The translations under genes and the position numbers were made by a program. From Strigamia acuminata (Eukaryota; Arthropoda; Chilopoda; Geophilomorpha; Linotaeniidae): 64,000 nucleotides of DNA. Under the pieces are notes generated by a model. The model was not told the DNA's origin and did not search any database. It saw only the letters and a list, made by a program, of their open reading frames with translations. Shown piece by piece: positions 33,648 to 43,063 of this stretch. Position 1 is the first letter of the stretch, and the number at the start of each line of letters is the position of its first letter. The stretch covers positions 60,273,369 through 60,337,368 of the forward strand of contig OX442314.1 of the NCBI GenBank assembly GCA_949358305.1, in the 5' to 3' direction.

Positions 33648-34179
33648 AATAAATTATCGTAAAGTGAAACTAAAAGAAATGGAAATTTTCCACGAAGAAA
33701 AAGTTATTTTTAACAAAAATATTCAATTAAAAATGAATTGTTGTGAGATAGAAAGTACTTACGGGTGATAGACGCACAATTTCTAACAATATTTATCCAA
33801 ATTGGGTGATTGTTAAGTTTTTTGAGGCGCGACTATTCAGACGCAAATAAAAATGTGGCTAAGTCGTGCCCTCACATGTCTTTAATACACGCGGTCTCGC
33901 TACGGGGTCGCCTCGTCATAAAATATGACACGGACCTCTCGCGTGAACGAGATTTAATCACGCACTTCGAAGAAGCATGAGTTTGGACTTAGTAGATTTT
34001 TGTATCATCATTTTAAATTGATGAATTTCAAATTCCTAAACTAATCTTTACTTACTATTTTCAGCGTCTATCCTCCGTAAATATTTGGTTTAAAGCAGGG
34101 AAAATTATAAACACAGGAAGGAAAGAAGGTTGGGTAAAGTAAAGAAAGAAATAAAATTATAAAATGAAAAGAAATTAAG
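33648..34179 (-). promoter_or_regulatory. Gypsy pol/extra-ORF intergenic region with splice acceptor
   Basis: About 530 nt between the pol stop and the 954-aa ORF. A pyrimidine tract followed by AG (minus, 33685-33670) lies just before the ORF start. No coding frame is recognised. Confidence 0.55.
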
Positions 34180-37100
34180 TTATTTTATCGAAAATGAAGC
34201 GATGATGGTTTCAATTTCCGATGTAAACGCAGCAACATGTTTTTCGATCATTGTTGCGTCTGTTTGGTCTAGATCATCATCATTATTGAACCAATGGCGC
34301 AATTCTACGACGTTATACGGCAGCATTCGACGACCATCCTTGTCCATAAGAATGACAGTGTTGGGTCCAGTTAATTTATGGATTACGTAAACGCCTTCTG
34401 TCCTCTGTCGAAGTCCTGCAGCAAACTGTCGGTCCGCTGATGATAATTGTCGATTTTTAATAGACACAAAATCGCCTGGTTTGAAATCGTGTGGTCTTCT
34501 TTTTCGATCGAACCAACGTTTATGTCTAATTTGAGCTTTTTGTAAATTTGCAGTGGCATTATTTCGCAATTCTCTCATCAATTCATGCGTCTCTCGCGCT
34601 CGTGCTGGCGGCAGCGGCTGTCCATCGTCGGTGTCCGAATCGAAATCACCTGGATAACGCGCCTCTTGTCCCGTCACCATTTGATAAGGAGAATATTGAA
34701 GCGAAGCTTGATATGCTGAGTTGATTGCTAGCACAAAATATCCAATGTGAACGTCCCAGCGCACATGCTCTTCAATATAAGCTAAAATGCAGTTTTTTAA
34801 TGCTTGGTTTAATCTTTCGGCTAAGTTCCCCTGTGGATGATAAACAGCCGTGTAGCGATTGATGGCGCCAAAACTCTGACATGCAGCCTGGAATTCCATT
34901 GATCGGAAAGCTGGCGCATTATCACTGATGATAACTTTTGGAAATGCCCATCGCTGAATAAATCCTTGCAATTGTTTGATTGTTGTTTTCCAGTCAGATG
35001 TCTCGGTCAATCTCACATCCAACCATCGACTGGCGGCATCCACAATTACTAATGCGTAACAATGTCCTCCAATCGATCGGGGCTTTTTACCATAATAATC
35101 GATGTAAATTGTGTGAAACAAATGTCGTGGTTTGGCCATAATCATTGGTCTATATGGAAGGCGATTTAACGGCTTAGCTCGTTGACATGGTTCACATTTT
35201 TGAATCCAAAGCAAAACGTCTTCCTTCATTTTTGGCCAATAAACTCGGGCCCGGAGTCGATGAAGTGTTTTTTCAACTCCTAAATGTCCGCAGCTCGGCG
35301 GGTAATGCAGAGCTTTGAAATATTGTTCGCGTAACATTAGGGGCAAATAGATTTGTCTTCTACGGCGAATTTTATTTATGTCGATCGGTGGATAACGACA
35401 CAACATTCCCTTATAAATAGCAAAATCTACGGCACGATACCTGATACGCGCTGCTTGCACTTGGTCGTTGGGCAAATGTCCTTGATCAAGATATTCGATT
35501 AATTCGGCGCTCCACGTGTCTTCGTGTTGTCGACGAATTATTTCGTTAATAGTTGGTATTAGACGAAATGGTTGGTGGTCTTGCGGCGCCTCATGGAGTC
35601 GCTCGGCCTCGTCTTCTTCTTCGTCTTGTTGTTCATCAGCAACAGGGCGTCTCGATGCATTTCTTTGAAATTGTGATCGATCTTGACGCACTTGCTGTGG
35701 CATAAATCCTGCACGCCCCATCCATGCTGGTTGATAAGTTGTCGAATCGTCCGACGAATCCGAATCTGGACCTCCATATCCGTCAAAATTCGGTCGTGCA
35801 GCTCCAGATGGTCCTGCAGGTGGGCTCAACACATCAGGAGTTGGAAACGACGCAGTTGGCACATTTGGTGATGGCAGAGGCGACATTATAGGTGGCAATG
35901 GTACAACAGCTCCAGGAGGCGTCGAAACTTGTTTCTGTTGACGCGCTCTGGCTCGAGTTAATACCTGATAATTTGGTGGCGGTCTCTTCTTGTTTTTAGA
36001 ACCTTTTGGCCTACCCAATTTTGGTTTAATTTGCTGTTGTCGTCTTTGCGCTCTTGTCATCACGGCTGCGTTATTTCGTTGCTGTGCCGCAGCTAATCCA
36101 ACTCCAATAATGTTGATTATTGGTAATTTTGGCCAATCATTTGGGTCGTCAAAATAAGCAATGTAGCATGTTTCATCAACGAGAGGCGAGTCGTCTGCAT
36201 CCAATGGCTCCGATGGTTCCACAGGCGCACGGCTAAGGGCATCCGCAACACGATTCTGTGCTCCTGAACAGTAAAGAAATGTAAATTTGTACTCACTGAG
36301 GGACAGAACCCATCGTGCCAGGCGTCCTTTTGGTTCTCGCTGCTGGAAAAGCCACTTTAACGACAAATGATCGCTTTCTAAATAAAAATTCATCATCTCA
36401 AGATACACACGAAATCTCTTGACCGCCCAAACCGCCGCTAAGCATTCAATCTCAGTGACGCTGTAATTCTTCTCAGCAGAATTCAATGCACGTGATGCAA
36501 AGGCGATTGGTGTTCGTTCACCTTGATCATTTAATTGCATGAGTGCAGCGCCCAAACCTGAATAGCTGGCGTCTGTTTGTAGTATATATGGCTTGGTCCA
36601 ATCCGGGAATCTTCGATGTAGAGTTGGTTCAGCCAATCCTCTCTTGAGTGAATTAAATGCTTCTTGGTGTTGAATCGTCCAATTCCACTCAGAATCTTTT
36701 TTGAGTAAGGGGCGAAACACCTCGCATGTTTTTGAATAATTTGGGAAAAATGACTGATAATAACCAATCATTCCTTTGAATCTTTGTAATTCTTTGATGT
36801 TGGTAGGCGCCGGAAAATATTGAATTGCCGTCACCTTATTTGGATTTGGTTTAATGTGTCCAGCCTCCACTATGTGTCCTAAAACTTCGAGCGATGTTCT
36901 GCACAATTCCGTCTTGTTGGCGTTCATCGTGAATCCCGCTTCATCCAAGGCTTGAAGAATTATTTTGAGATGTTGTACATGCTCCTCGAAAGTCTTGCTG
37001 AAAATTATGACGTCATCGAGATAAACGAACACAAATTTGTAAAGATATTTCGACAAAGTCTTGTTCATGGCTCTCTGCAGAGTTGCTGGGCCATTAATGG

Positions 37101-37338
37101 GTCCAAACGGCATTCTCACATATTCGAAAAGTCCTCTGTGCGTAATAAATGCGAGAAATCTCTCGTCACCCGGACGCACTCCAATCTGGTGGAAAGCTTC
37201 TCGTCCATCTATGATCGAAAACCAATTTGATCCTCCTAAATAAGAAAATATATTATCGATGTCGGGTAGTGGGTAGACATCGGGTAAAGTTTGAGCATTC
37301 ATCGGTCTAAAATCCAACAGGCGCCACCGCACAATCAC
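34180..37338 (-). CDS. Gypsy pol: RT (from domain 2), RNase H, integrase
   Basis: Frame open from 37338 (no ATG needed, since pol is made by frameshifting). RT: DFRPMNAQTLPDVYPLPDID, FVFVYLDDVIIFS (active site YLDD). RNase H: LQTDASYSGLGAALMQ, ECLAAVWAVKRFRVYLE. A long Pro/Gln-rich linker follows (about aa 400-570). Integrase: zinc finger HLGVEKTLHRLR...CEPCQRAK, catalytic D in IYIDYYGK, D in IISDNAPAF, E in PQGNLAERLNQ; a GPY-like C-terminal domain follows (LTGPNTVILMD). The RT core is broken from the preceding protease frame near 37310-37338 and the K-K-D-G segment between RT blocks is absent, so this copy's RT is probably inactive. Confidence 0.93.
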   Translation of the reverse strand: MIVRWRLLDFRPMNAQTLPDVYPLPDIDNIFSYLGGSNWFSIIDGREAFHQIGVRPGDERFLAFITHRGLFEYVRMPFGPINGPATLQRAMNKTLSKYLYKFVFVYLDDVIIFSKTFEEHVQHLKIILQALDEAGFTMNANKTELCRTSLEVLGHIVEAGHIKPNPNKVTAIQYFPAPTNIKELQRFKGMIGYYQSFFPNYSKTCEVFRPLLKKDSEWNWTIQHQEAFNSLKRGLAEPTLHRRFPDWTKPYILQTDASYSGLGAALMQLNDQGERTPIAFASRALNSAEKNYSVTEIECLAAVWAVKRFRVYLEMMNFYLESDHLSLKWLFQQREPKGRLARWVLSLSEYKFTFLYCSGAQNRVADALSRAPVEPSEPLDADDSPLVDETCYIAYFDDPNDWPKLPIINIIGVGLAAAQQRNNAAVMTRAQRRQQQIKPKLGRPKGSKNKKRPPPNYQVLTRARARQQKQVSTPPGAVVPLPPIMSPLPSPNVPTASFPTPDVLSPPAGPSGAARPNFDGYGGPDSDSSDDSTTYQPAWMGRAGFMPQQVRQDRSQFQRNASRRPVADEQQDEEEDEAERLHEAPQDHQPFRLIPTINEIIRRQHEDTWSAELIEYLDQGHLPNDQVQAARIRYRAVDFAIYKGMLCRYPPIDINKIRRRRQIYLPLMLREQYFKALHYPPSCGHLGVEKTLHRLRARVYWPKMKEDVLLWIQKCEPCQRAKPLNRLPYRPMIMAKPRHLFHTIYIDYYGKKPRSIGGHCYALVIVDAASRWLDVRLTETSDWKTTIKQLQGFIQRWAFPKVIISDNAPAFRSMEFQAACQSFGAINRYTAVYHPQGNLAERLNQALKNCILAYIEEHVRWDVHIGYFVLAINSAYQASLQYSPYQMVTGQEARYPGDFDSDTDDGQPLPPARARETHELMRELRNNATANLQKAQIRHKRWFDRKRRPHDFKPGDFVSIKNRQLSSADRQFAAGLRQRTEGVYVIHKLTGPNTVILMDKDGRRMLPYNVVELRHWFNNDDDLDQTDATMIEKHVAAFTSEIETIIASFSIK

Positions 37339-38950
37339 TTTTTGATCGACGAATAATGCCTTGTTTTAGTTTTTGGTCCAAATAAGCGTCAATTACCATC
37401 TTTTTTGCTGGGTTAACGGGTCTTACAGGCACATGAATTGGTCTAAAGTCCGGTTTTAAATTTACTTCAAACTGAGTGTTGTTGCATAATCCAACCTCCT
37501 CACGAAATACTTTCGAAATTGGTCGAAGAGTCTGAATTAATAAACGAATTTGGGGTACCGTCAATGATGACCACAGCTGGTCGTAAATCCAGTCCAGCTG
37601 TGTTGGATCACTGCTTGGTTGATATTGTAGTACGTTAACATCCAGAGGCGGCTCCGAAATCGTCGAATGATCGTGTACTCTGGCCATGAGCGTATTTTCA
37701 TCCACACGACGCAAAAGCCGTCTTCCCTGCGTGTTAAGTTGTTTTATTGTTGGTGACAATTCATAAAGGCGTCTCCGCTGTCGTCTTGCACGTCTGCGTT
37801 GGCTAAGCGTCGAAAACAATGATGAATTGAATTTTCTTGATTTTTTAATAGAATCCTTCCTCCTTGGTGACCATATAAATGACCATTGATCTCGTGTACG
37901 ATTCCGAATCCTCTTGATTTGGTGTTGAGCATCGTCATTTGGATATTCGAAAATCTCTTGCGACAAAGGTCGATGTTCTAGAAGAATACAATTAATGTTG
38001 TTAATTACTACCTTGGGTACATCCTTGGCGCTGTCCTTTGTATCATCTGGCTTCTTGATGGGGAATAAAAGAACAGATTCTGACTTGTTAGCTTGTTCTA
38101 AAGTCATGAATTGTCTTCGCTCTTGTGATCCCTTTAAATACCACTGGCACAATTCAAAGTCCGTGCACAGACCAACCGCTCTGCAGAAATCTCTTCCCAG
38201 CAGAAGGTCTTCTGATGTTTTGGGTATAATTAAGCAAATGAAAGAAATAACGGCCAAAGGTGCGCGCACCGACAGTTTAACAGATCCCTTAACTGGAATT
38301 TTGTCATCGGCCGCTGTACGCACTGTTTCGTGAAGTTCGAGCAATTCTAAACCCATATTGGCTTTAAGTTTGTTAAACAATGACTCCGACATTACACATG
38401 TCTGAGCGCCTGAATCCAAAAGTGCGACAAAACTCACGTTAGCCCATGTTATTTTGATATATGGTGCTTCTCTGTTGAAGCGATCAGTCTTCGTAATTTC
38501 GATTCTCGGCTCTTCGGATTTTTGCAATTCCTCGGGCGACAAAAGAACGAAGTTTGTTTGCAACGTCTCACTCTGCGTCGTCAACGAAGTTGGTTTCTTG
38601 GGGGTTTCCTTGGCTTTCACAAACGAAAGTTGCGCTGATTTTGTTAGTTGTGGTGTTACGACACCGGGTGTTTTTGTTTTTGATTTACTTGAATCTGATT
38701 TGATTAATGTAGTTAATTTAATGTCCGTAGACGGGGTTAATGATTTGTTGTTGTCTTCTCGAACAGCAGATGGCGCCTCTGGTGTCGGAGTAGACTGTGT
38801 TGTACTTCCATCGACGTCTGGTGATTCCTCAGTCTTCTTCTCAGTAGAGTCCCTGATGTTTATATCCGACCCGCTCTCTGGACTCATGCTTTGAGCAGGC
38901 CGCTTGCGTTTCCCGACTGACGACTCCACTCCTTGCCACAAACGGGGCAC
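37307..38950 (-). CDS. Gypsy protease and start of reverse transcriptase (-1 frame to gag)
   Basis: Reached from gag by -1 frameshifting at 38914-38908, so the ATG at 38950 is not needed. N-terminal 150 residues are Ser/Thr/Pro-rich. Aspartic protease: VSFVALLDSGAQTCVMSESL with LLLGRDFC downstream. The end is the beginning of RT: KPDFRPIHVPVRPVNPAKK, then KQGIIRRSKSDCAVAPVGF and a stop at 37307-37309. The next RT block continues in a different frame from 37338, so RT is interrupted. The order PR-RT-RH-INT is that of Ty3/Gypsy. Confidence 0.9.
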   Translation of the reverse strand: MPRLWQGVESSVGKRKRPAQSMSPESGSDINIRDSTEKKTEESPDVDGSTTQSTPTPEAPSAVREDNNKSLTPSTDIKLTTLIKSDSSKSKTKTPGVVTPQLTKSAQLSFVKAKETPKKPTSLTTQSETLQTNFVLLSPEELQKSEEPRIEITKTDRFNREAPYIKITWANVSFVALLDSGAQTCVMSESLFNKLKANMGLELLELHETVRTAADDKIPVKGSVKLSVRAPLAVISFICLIIPKTSEDLLLGRDFCRAVGLCTDFELCQWYLKGSQERRQFMTLEQANKSESVLLFPIKKPDDTKDSAKDVPKVVINNINCILLEHRPLSQEIFEYPNDDAQHQIKRIRNRTRDQWSFIWSPRRKDSIKKSRKFNSSLFSTLSQRRRARRQRRRLYELSPTIKQLNTQGRRLLRRVDENTLMARVHDHSTISEPPLDVNVLQYQPSSDPTQLDWIYDQLWSSLTVPQIRLLIQTLRPISKVFREEVGLCNNTQFEVNLKPDFRPIHVPVRPVNPAKKMVIDAYLDQKLKQGIIRRSKSDCAVAPVGF

Positions 38951-40800
38951 ACAGGCCTCCAGGATTGCCTGTCAGACATGAACCATTTGTCCGTTGGTGT
39001 TTTTCTCCACATAGCATTCTTCGGGAGCTTTGGCTCTGAAGGCGCTTCTTTAGCGGCTGGAAAAATGACAACGTCCTTGGGACATGTGTGCTGTGTATCC
39101 GTTCTAGGTGTTGGCGCAGTAGTCGCAGTCATGGCGTGGACATCAGACTTCTGTGCTGCCGCTGATGCAGACTCCGTTGGCGGGTCCTTATTGGTTTCCT
39201 CGCCGTTGGGATCCTCTGGATCGAGCGCGCACGCCGACATGTCCTCGAGCAATGCTGTAAATACTTTGTTGAATCTTGAAAAACGACCAGACCTGGACGA
39301 AGTAGATTGTTGATTTAACTTCTCCTCCTCTGTTCTGGTACGTGTGGCAGGACCCACTCCTGCGGGTAAAGGCATCTCCTGGTCCGAAACTCCGCACTGT
39401 TTGTACTCAAAAGTCCGCAACGAATCCAACTGAAGGCGATTATCGACGTCGTTGCCCATTTTGACTGCGTCGTCGATCGTCCTGATGCACCAAGAGCGCA
39501 TTAATTGTACGACTTGAGTTTGCATCATGCCCTGAACTCGTTCCCACTGCAAGCCCTTGTCCTTGTATCCAGCAATATTTAAATAATGAATCATCTCGCT
39601 GAGGAACGACATAGTTGATTCCCCTGGCTTTTGTTTGCGCTGAGACAACTTAACATTAGCTAAAGCTGAATTAATGGAAAATACCTGCCTGAAAACTAAT
39701 TCAAAGTCCTCCCAATTGTTTGGTTTTGGAGTTAGAGCCATCCACCAACGTTGCGCTCTATTTCGGAGCGCGAGAACCACGTATACTTTCAAATATATTC
39801 CCTCCGGTGCTCCCATGGTAAACATGTGCGCATATAGCTTACCTAGGAACAAGTCCACTGTGTCGAAAGTAGCTTCATCCGGATCAAAGTATGGAATTTT
39901 TTCAACCTTAAGTTTATACCTTCCAACCTGAGCGGCTTGACGCTGATCTTCAGACTCCAACGAGAGTTGAGATCTCGTGTGAGGCAGCTGTCTTGAGGCG
40001 CTGAGTGGTATGCCTTGACTACCTCTTTGAGCGGAATCCGGGTCAGGATCTGGTGGTGGGTCCCGTGGAACATTGAAAGTCGTGTCTCCCTGTTGTGAAT
40101 GTTGTTGGCGTCGTCTCGGAGAATAAGAGCCAGTGCGTCGTGGTCCCGACGCACGTCCAGTATCTCCAAAAGAAAAGTCGGCTCCCCGAGCGCCCTCTCG
40201 ACCACGACGTGTGGCCCCTGAACCTGCTTCTGGTGCTGGTGGTTCAGGCTGAGTTCGCTCGTTGTGCGAATGGATAAATTCCTCCACTCTGTCGTTCAGC
40301 TCGCGCCTAATTTGCCTCATCGATTCGAGCAACTCCTGGCGAAGTTCGTGTTGTAACTCCCTTCTATCCTCTCGTAATACTCTCATCAATGCTTCCATCG
40401 TCAATGCAGGTGGATTCCTTCGATGTTGTTGTGGTTCCGGTTGCATAAACGCAGGTTGGTAAGGAGGCGGCGGTCCTCGTTGAATGTCTTCTCGAACCGC
40501 TCGCATCCCGTCCACTATTTGTCTTCTTTCCATGAGTGAGTCCTGCAAATGGCGTCTATTTTCCTTCCATTGATCCCGCGCTGCAGCCGCTTCCCGTTCA
40601 TGTTGGAGTTGATCCGCTTCCATTTGAGCGTATGTCCTCCAAGGATTGGAAAATGGTACGTCTGTGGATATTGGTTGTACCAATAGATCCTGCTGCTGGT
40701 CCGGCTCATGTGTTGGTGAGTCTGGAAGTGGCAAAGTATGCGCTTGTTCGGCTTCTACGTCCGAAACACTGGATTGCGACAAAGCGTCGCGTGAAGCCAT
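38884..40800 (-). CDS. Gypsy Gag, 638 aa
   Basis: Structural protein of the particle. N-terminal 280 residues are Pro/Gln/Arg-rich with coiled-coil tendency (EAAAARDQWKENRRHLQDSL). The capsid-like retrotrans_gag domain is around residues 310-430 (YLKVYVVLALRNRAQRWWMA, FRQVFSINSALANVKLSQRK). The C-terminus has a single CPVCGKEW motif rather than a full CCHC knuckle, and the same cysteines fall at the frameshift zone. The ATG at 40800 (MASRDALSQS) lies 150 nt from the 5' LTR. The last 22 codons overlap pol in the -1 frame. Confidence 0.9.
   Translation of the reverse strand: MASRDALSQSSVSDVEAEQAHTLPLPDSPTHEPDQQQDLLVQPISTDVPFSNPWRTYAQMEADQLQHEREAAAARDQWKENRRHLQDSLMERRQIVDGMRAVREDIQRGPPPPYQPAFMQPEPQQHRRNPPALTMEALMRVLREDRRELQHELRQELLESMRQIRRELNDRVEEFIHSHNERTQPEPPAPEAGSGATRRGREGARGADFSFGDTGRASGPRRTGSYSPRRRQQHSQQGDTTFNVPRDPPPDPDPDSAQRGSQGIPLSASRQLPHTRSQLSLESEDQRQAAQVGRYKLKVEKIPYFDPDEATFDTVDLFLGKLYAHMFTMGAPEGIYLKVYVVLALRNRAQRWWMALTPKPNNWEDFELVFRQVFSINSALANVKLSQRKQKPGESTMSFLSEMIHYLNIAGYKDKGLQWERVQGMMQTQVVQLMRSWCIRTIDDAVKMGNDVDNRLQLDSLRTFEYKQCGVSDQEMPLPAGVGPATRTRTEEEKLNQQSTSSRSGRFSRFNKVFTALLEDMSACALDPEDPNGEETNKDPPTESASAAAQKSDVHAMTATTAPTPRTDTQHTCPKDVVIFPAAKEAPSEPKLPKNAMWRKTPTDKWFMSDRQSWRPVCPVCGKEWSRQSGNASGLLKA
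38908..38914 (-). promoter_or_regulatory. -1 ribosomal frameshift heptamer GGGAAAC
   Basis: On the minus strand gag reads tcG GGA AAC gca, the X-XXY-YYZ form, about 24 nt before the gag stop. After a -1 slip the next codons read R-K-R-P-A-Q-S-M, the protease frame. A possible downstream stem pairs GAGTCC with GGACTC. Confidence 0.8.
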
Positions 40801-40950
40801 GTTGAAATAATAATATGTGTGCCGGCAAAAATAAGTAATTAATTAAATAAATATAACGACCTATACTTGCGTAGTCTTCACTGAAGAAAATGGTGGTTTG
40901 TGTTCTCTTAGAACACGTTTCGAGTTGAATCCTGTCTAGCTCGCCAAGAT

Positions 40951-41990
40951 TGTCACGTCGTAGTCGACTTTTTAACAATGGTTTCGGAAATTTAAGAATT
41001 TCCAGGGATTGTAATAACCAGAAAATTTAGGTTCGCAGGCGCTGCAACTCTTAAAACTTTGCCGGGGGTGGTAGCTAGGTTAAGACAGCGTCTATTCGTG
41101 AAATCTGTATTTTATGGGTGCAGGATTCAATTCGGGCGCCGTACAAAATGGCGAACGTTGATACTTCGAATTTAAGACCAAAATATCGCTCTTCACTAGG
41201 GAAAATGTCGTCATATGCTAGGCGTACTTACGAAGAGTATGTTTCTTCTCCTGAACACGCGGAAACGTTGGGTGAACGCGCGCACAGGTACCAAACCGCA
41301 GACAACGTCGTCGAACCGTCAATAATGAAATGAATACGCAATTGAGACGAGTATAAGTTCAAAATGTCTAGGCTGAGGAGGAAGTCACAGTCGTGGCATA
41401 AAATGTATTGACGAATTGAGACCGTCGAATACGCCGTTTTTCCAGTAATTTGTACGCAAATAATGGGCAAATAATAAATGTTGTGGTTAGTTAGACTAAC
41501 ATGAGAATTCGGGCTGCATAATGACCGTATGCGTTGAGACGCAACATAATCGCACTTGGAAATCTTCTAGTTGAGACAGAAGATGTTGACTAGTCGAAGG
41601 CGAAAATTATTCTGTCTGTAAAAAATGTCTTGACAGAACAAGTCACCTCTGATCACATGTCAAAGGCCAAGTCAATTCCCAATGGGGACTGGGCAGAAAA
41701 CAGGCGACCAGGGGTGAAATATGCAAATTTAGAGCGCGATTATATCAACTTATTGCAGAATTCTCATGAATTGTCTGGATGGGGTGATTAAAACCAGGCC
41801 AAATTAAAGATAAATATCAAAAATAAGGAAAATAATACAAAATAAAATAATAAATTTAGATTTGGGAAAAATAAAATAATTTAAAGAAACTAAAGCAATT
41901 TTTCAATAAAATTGGGAAAATTTAAAGGAAAGGCGCAAAATGCGCTTAAAATTTCGAAAATTATTACTGTCTAAAGTCAGGACCGTGACA
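40951..41990 (-). repeat. Gypsy 5' LTR, 1040 bp
   Basis: Promoter LTR for leftward transcription. Same TGTC...GACA ends as the left LTR. Target-site copy ACCT follows at 41991-41994. Confidence 0.95.
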
Positions 41991-42174
41991 ACCTTCACTT
42001 TAGAGCACCTTCAGTGCTATTTAAGCGCATATAAGCGACCATAAGTCGCGCGCTTGCTCGAATCGCATCAGGCGATTCTGTTATCGGAATTAACCGTCGC
42101 GCATTTGCGACGAGCTTTATTTCACGCTTCCACATCGGTTCATTTGCCGATTATTTGCGCACCACTCACCTACA
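41991..42174 (+). repeat. Copia copy 2, 5' LTR, right piece
   Basis: Matches 48586-48769 of the 3' LTR with at least one substitution (near 42055). Ends CACCTACA, followed by the tRNA-iMet primer-binding site. Confidence 0.95.
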
Positions 42175-43063
42175 GTGGTAGCAGAGGTCTGGGGACGATC
42201 TGCTCTTATTTTTCACCTAATTTTCGGCGTAATTTTCGCGGGATTCGCGATTTTTGCGACGGAATTCATTTTATTTTCAGATTTCGCCGATTTCGACGAT
42301 TTTCGCCCGAATTTTCGCTTCGAAACGTTCGATCGACGTTCTGGACTGCCAGGGCAGTCTATTTCACCATTGCTTCGTTAATTTTGTCCGAAATTCCGCG
42401 GGATTCGCGAATTTCGCGACAAATTTTTGTTTTTTTCAGGTTTTTCGTCAATCTGGATTCACTTCTCCGCTTAGCACGTTGCGGCGGATACAACGAGAAT
42501 CCGATACACGTTTATTGGCGGCTTAGTTCCCCGGTGAACGGTCGTAATCACCGATCTTTTCAAGCGGACGAAGAGCCTCGAATTTTCGAGAAGAATTCGG
42601 ACATTAACGTCCGAATTGCGCTTTCTCCAGCTTTTCGAGAAAGCTGCGCCGTGCCTTCATTTGCACGAGGATTGCATCCGCAATTAGATTCGCCTATTTC
42701 TCCTTCTTGTCGGCATTACTTTGTTAGCATTAAGATAATATTTAAGGCTTTTGGGGGACATTTAGCATCGTATTCGCCCTTCGATTGAATCCGATCAAGC
42801 GATTACGTATTCTCCGGTAGTGCTTGTCGTGGTACAAGTGAGGTTTCCCGCGGGCCCAGGTGCACCGATCGGACCCTCTCAGACTGGCTACCGGAGGTTT
42901 TTGAATTCCTTCAGAAGGAATTGCCCAATTTGACGGTTTCCGCCTCGAAAGTGCTTCGAATCAAGTGTTGTGCTTCGTTTTCGTGCAGTGCTACGGTGTC
43001 TCCTGTGTGCCATTTCCCTGAGCCTGTGTTTTCGTCGCAAAGTGTCGAGTTTTCCACGCCACG
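42175..43063 (+). promoter_or_regulatory. Copia copy 2 leader with PBS and four conserved hairpins
   Basis: PBS TGGTAGCAGAGG at 42176-42187. Hairpins: 42577-42590 CTCGAATTTTCGAG; 42596-42615 with arms TTCGGAC/GTCCGAA; 42628-42646 CAGCTTTTCGAGAAAGCTG; 42650-42667 CGTGCCTTCATTTGCACG. All four have counterparts, in order, in the leader of Copia copy 1. A long sense frame (42054-42788) overlaps them but is disturbed by indels between the two families, so structure rather than protein seems conserved. Confidence 0.75.

Larger units (their letters stand above)
28903..41990 (-). mobile_element. Ty3/Gypsy LTR retrotransposon with an extra ORF, 13.1 kb
   Basis: 1040-bp LTRs at 28903-29942 and 40951-41990 (TGTCACGTCG...CCGTGACA), with at least four differences between them. 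4-bp target-site duplications ACCT lie at 28899-28902 and 41991-41994. The coding strand is minus: gag 40800-38884, protease/RT start 38950-37307, RT/RNase H/integrase 37338-34180, then an unusual 954-aa ORF 33647-30783. PBS next to the 5' LTR (minus, TGGCGAGCTAGACAGGATTC from about 40947) resembles the 3' end of a tRNA-Arg. Polypurine tract AGGTGGGGGGGAA at 29943-29955. Confidence 0.97.
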
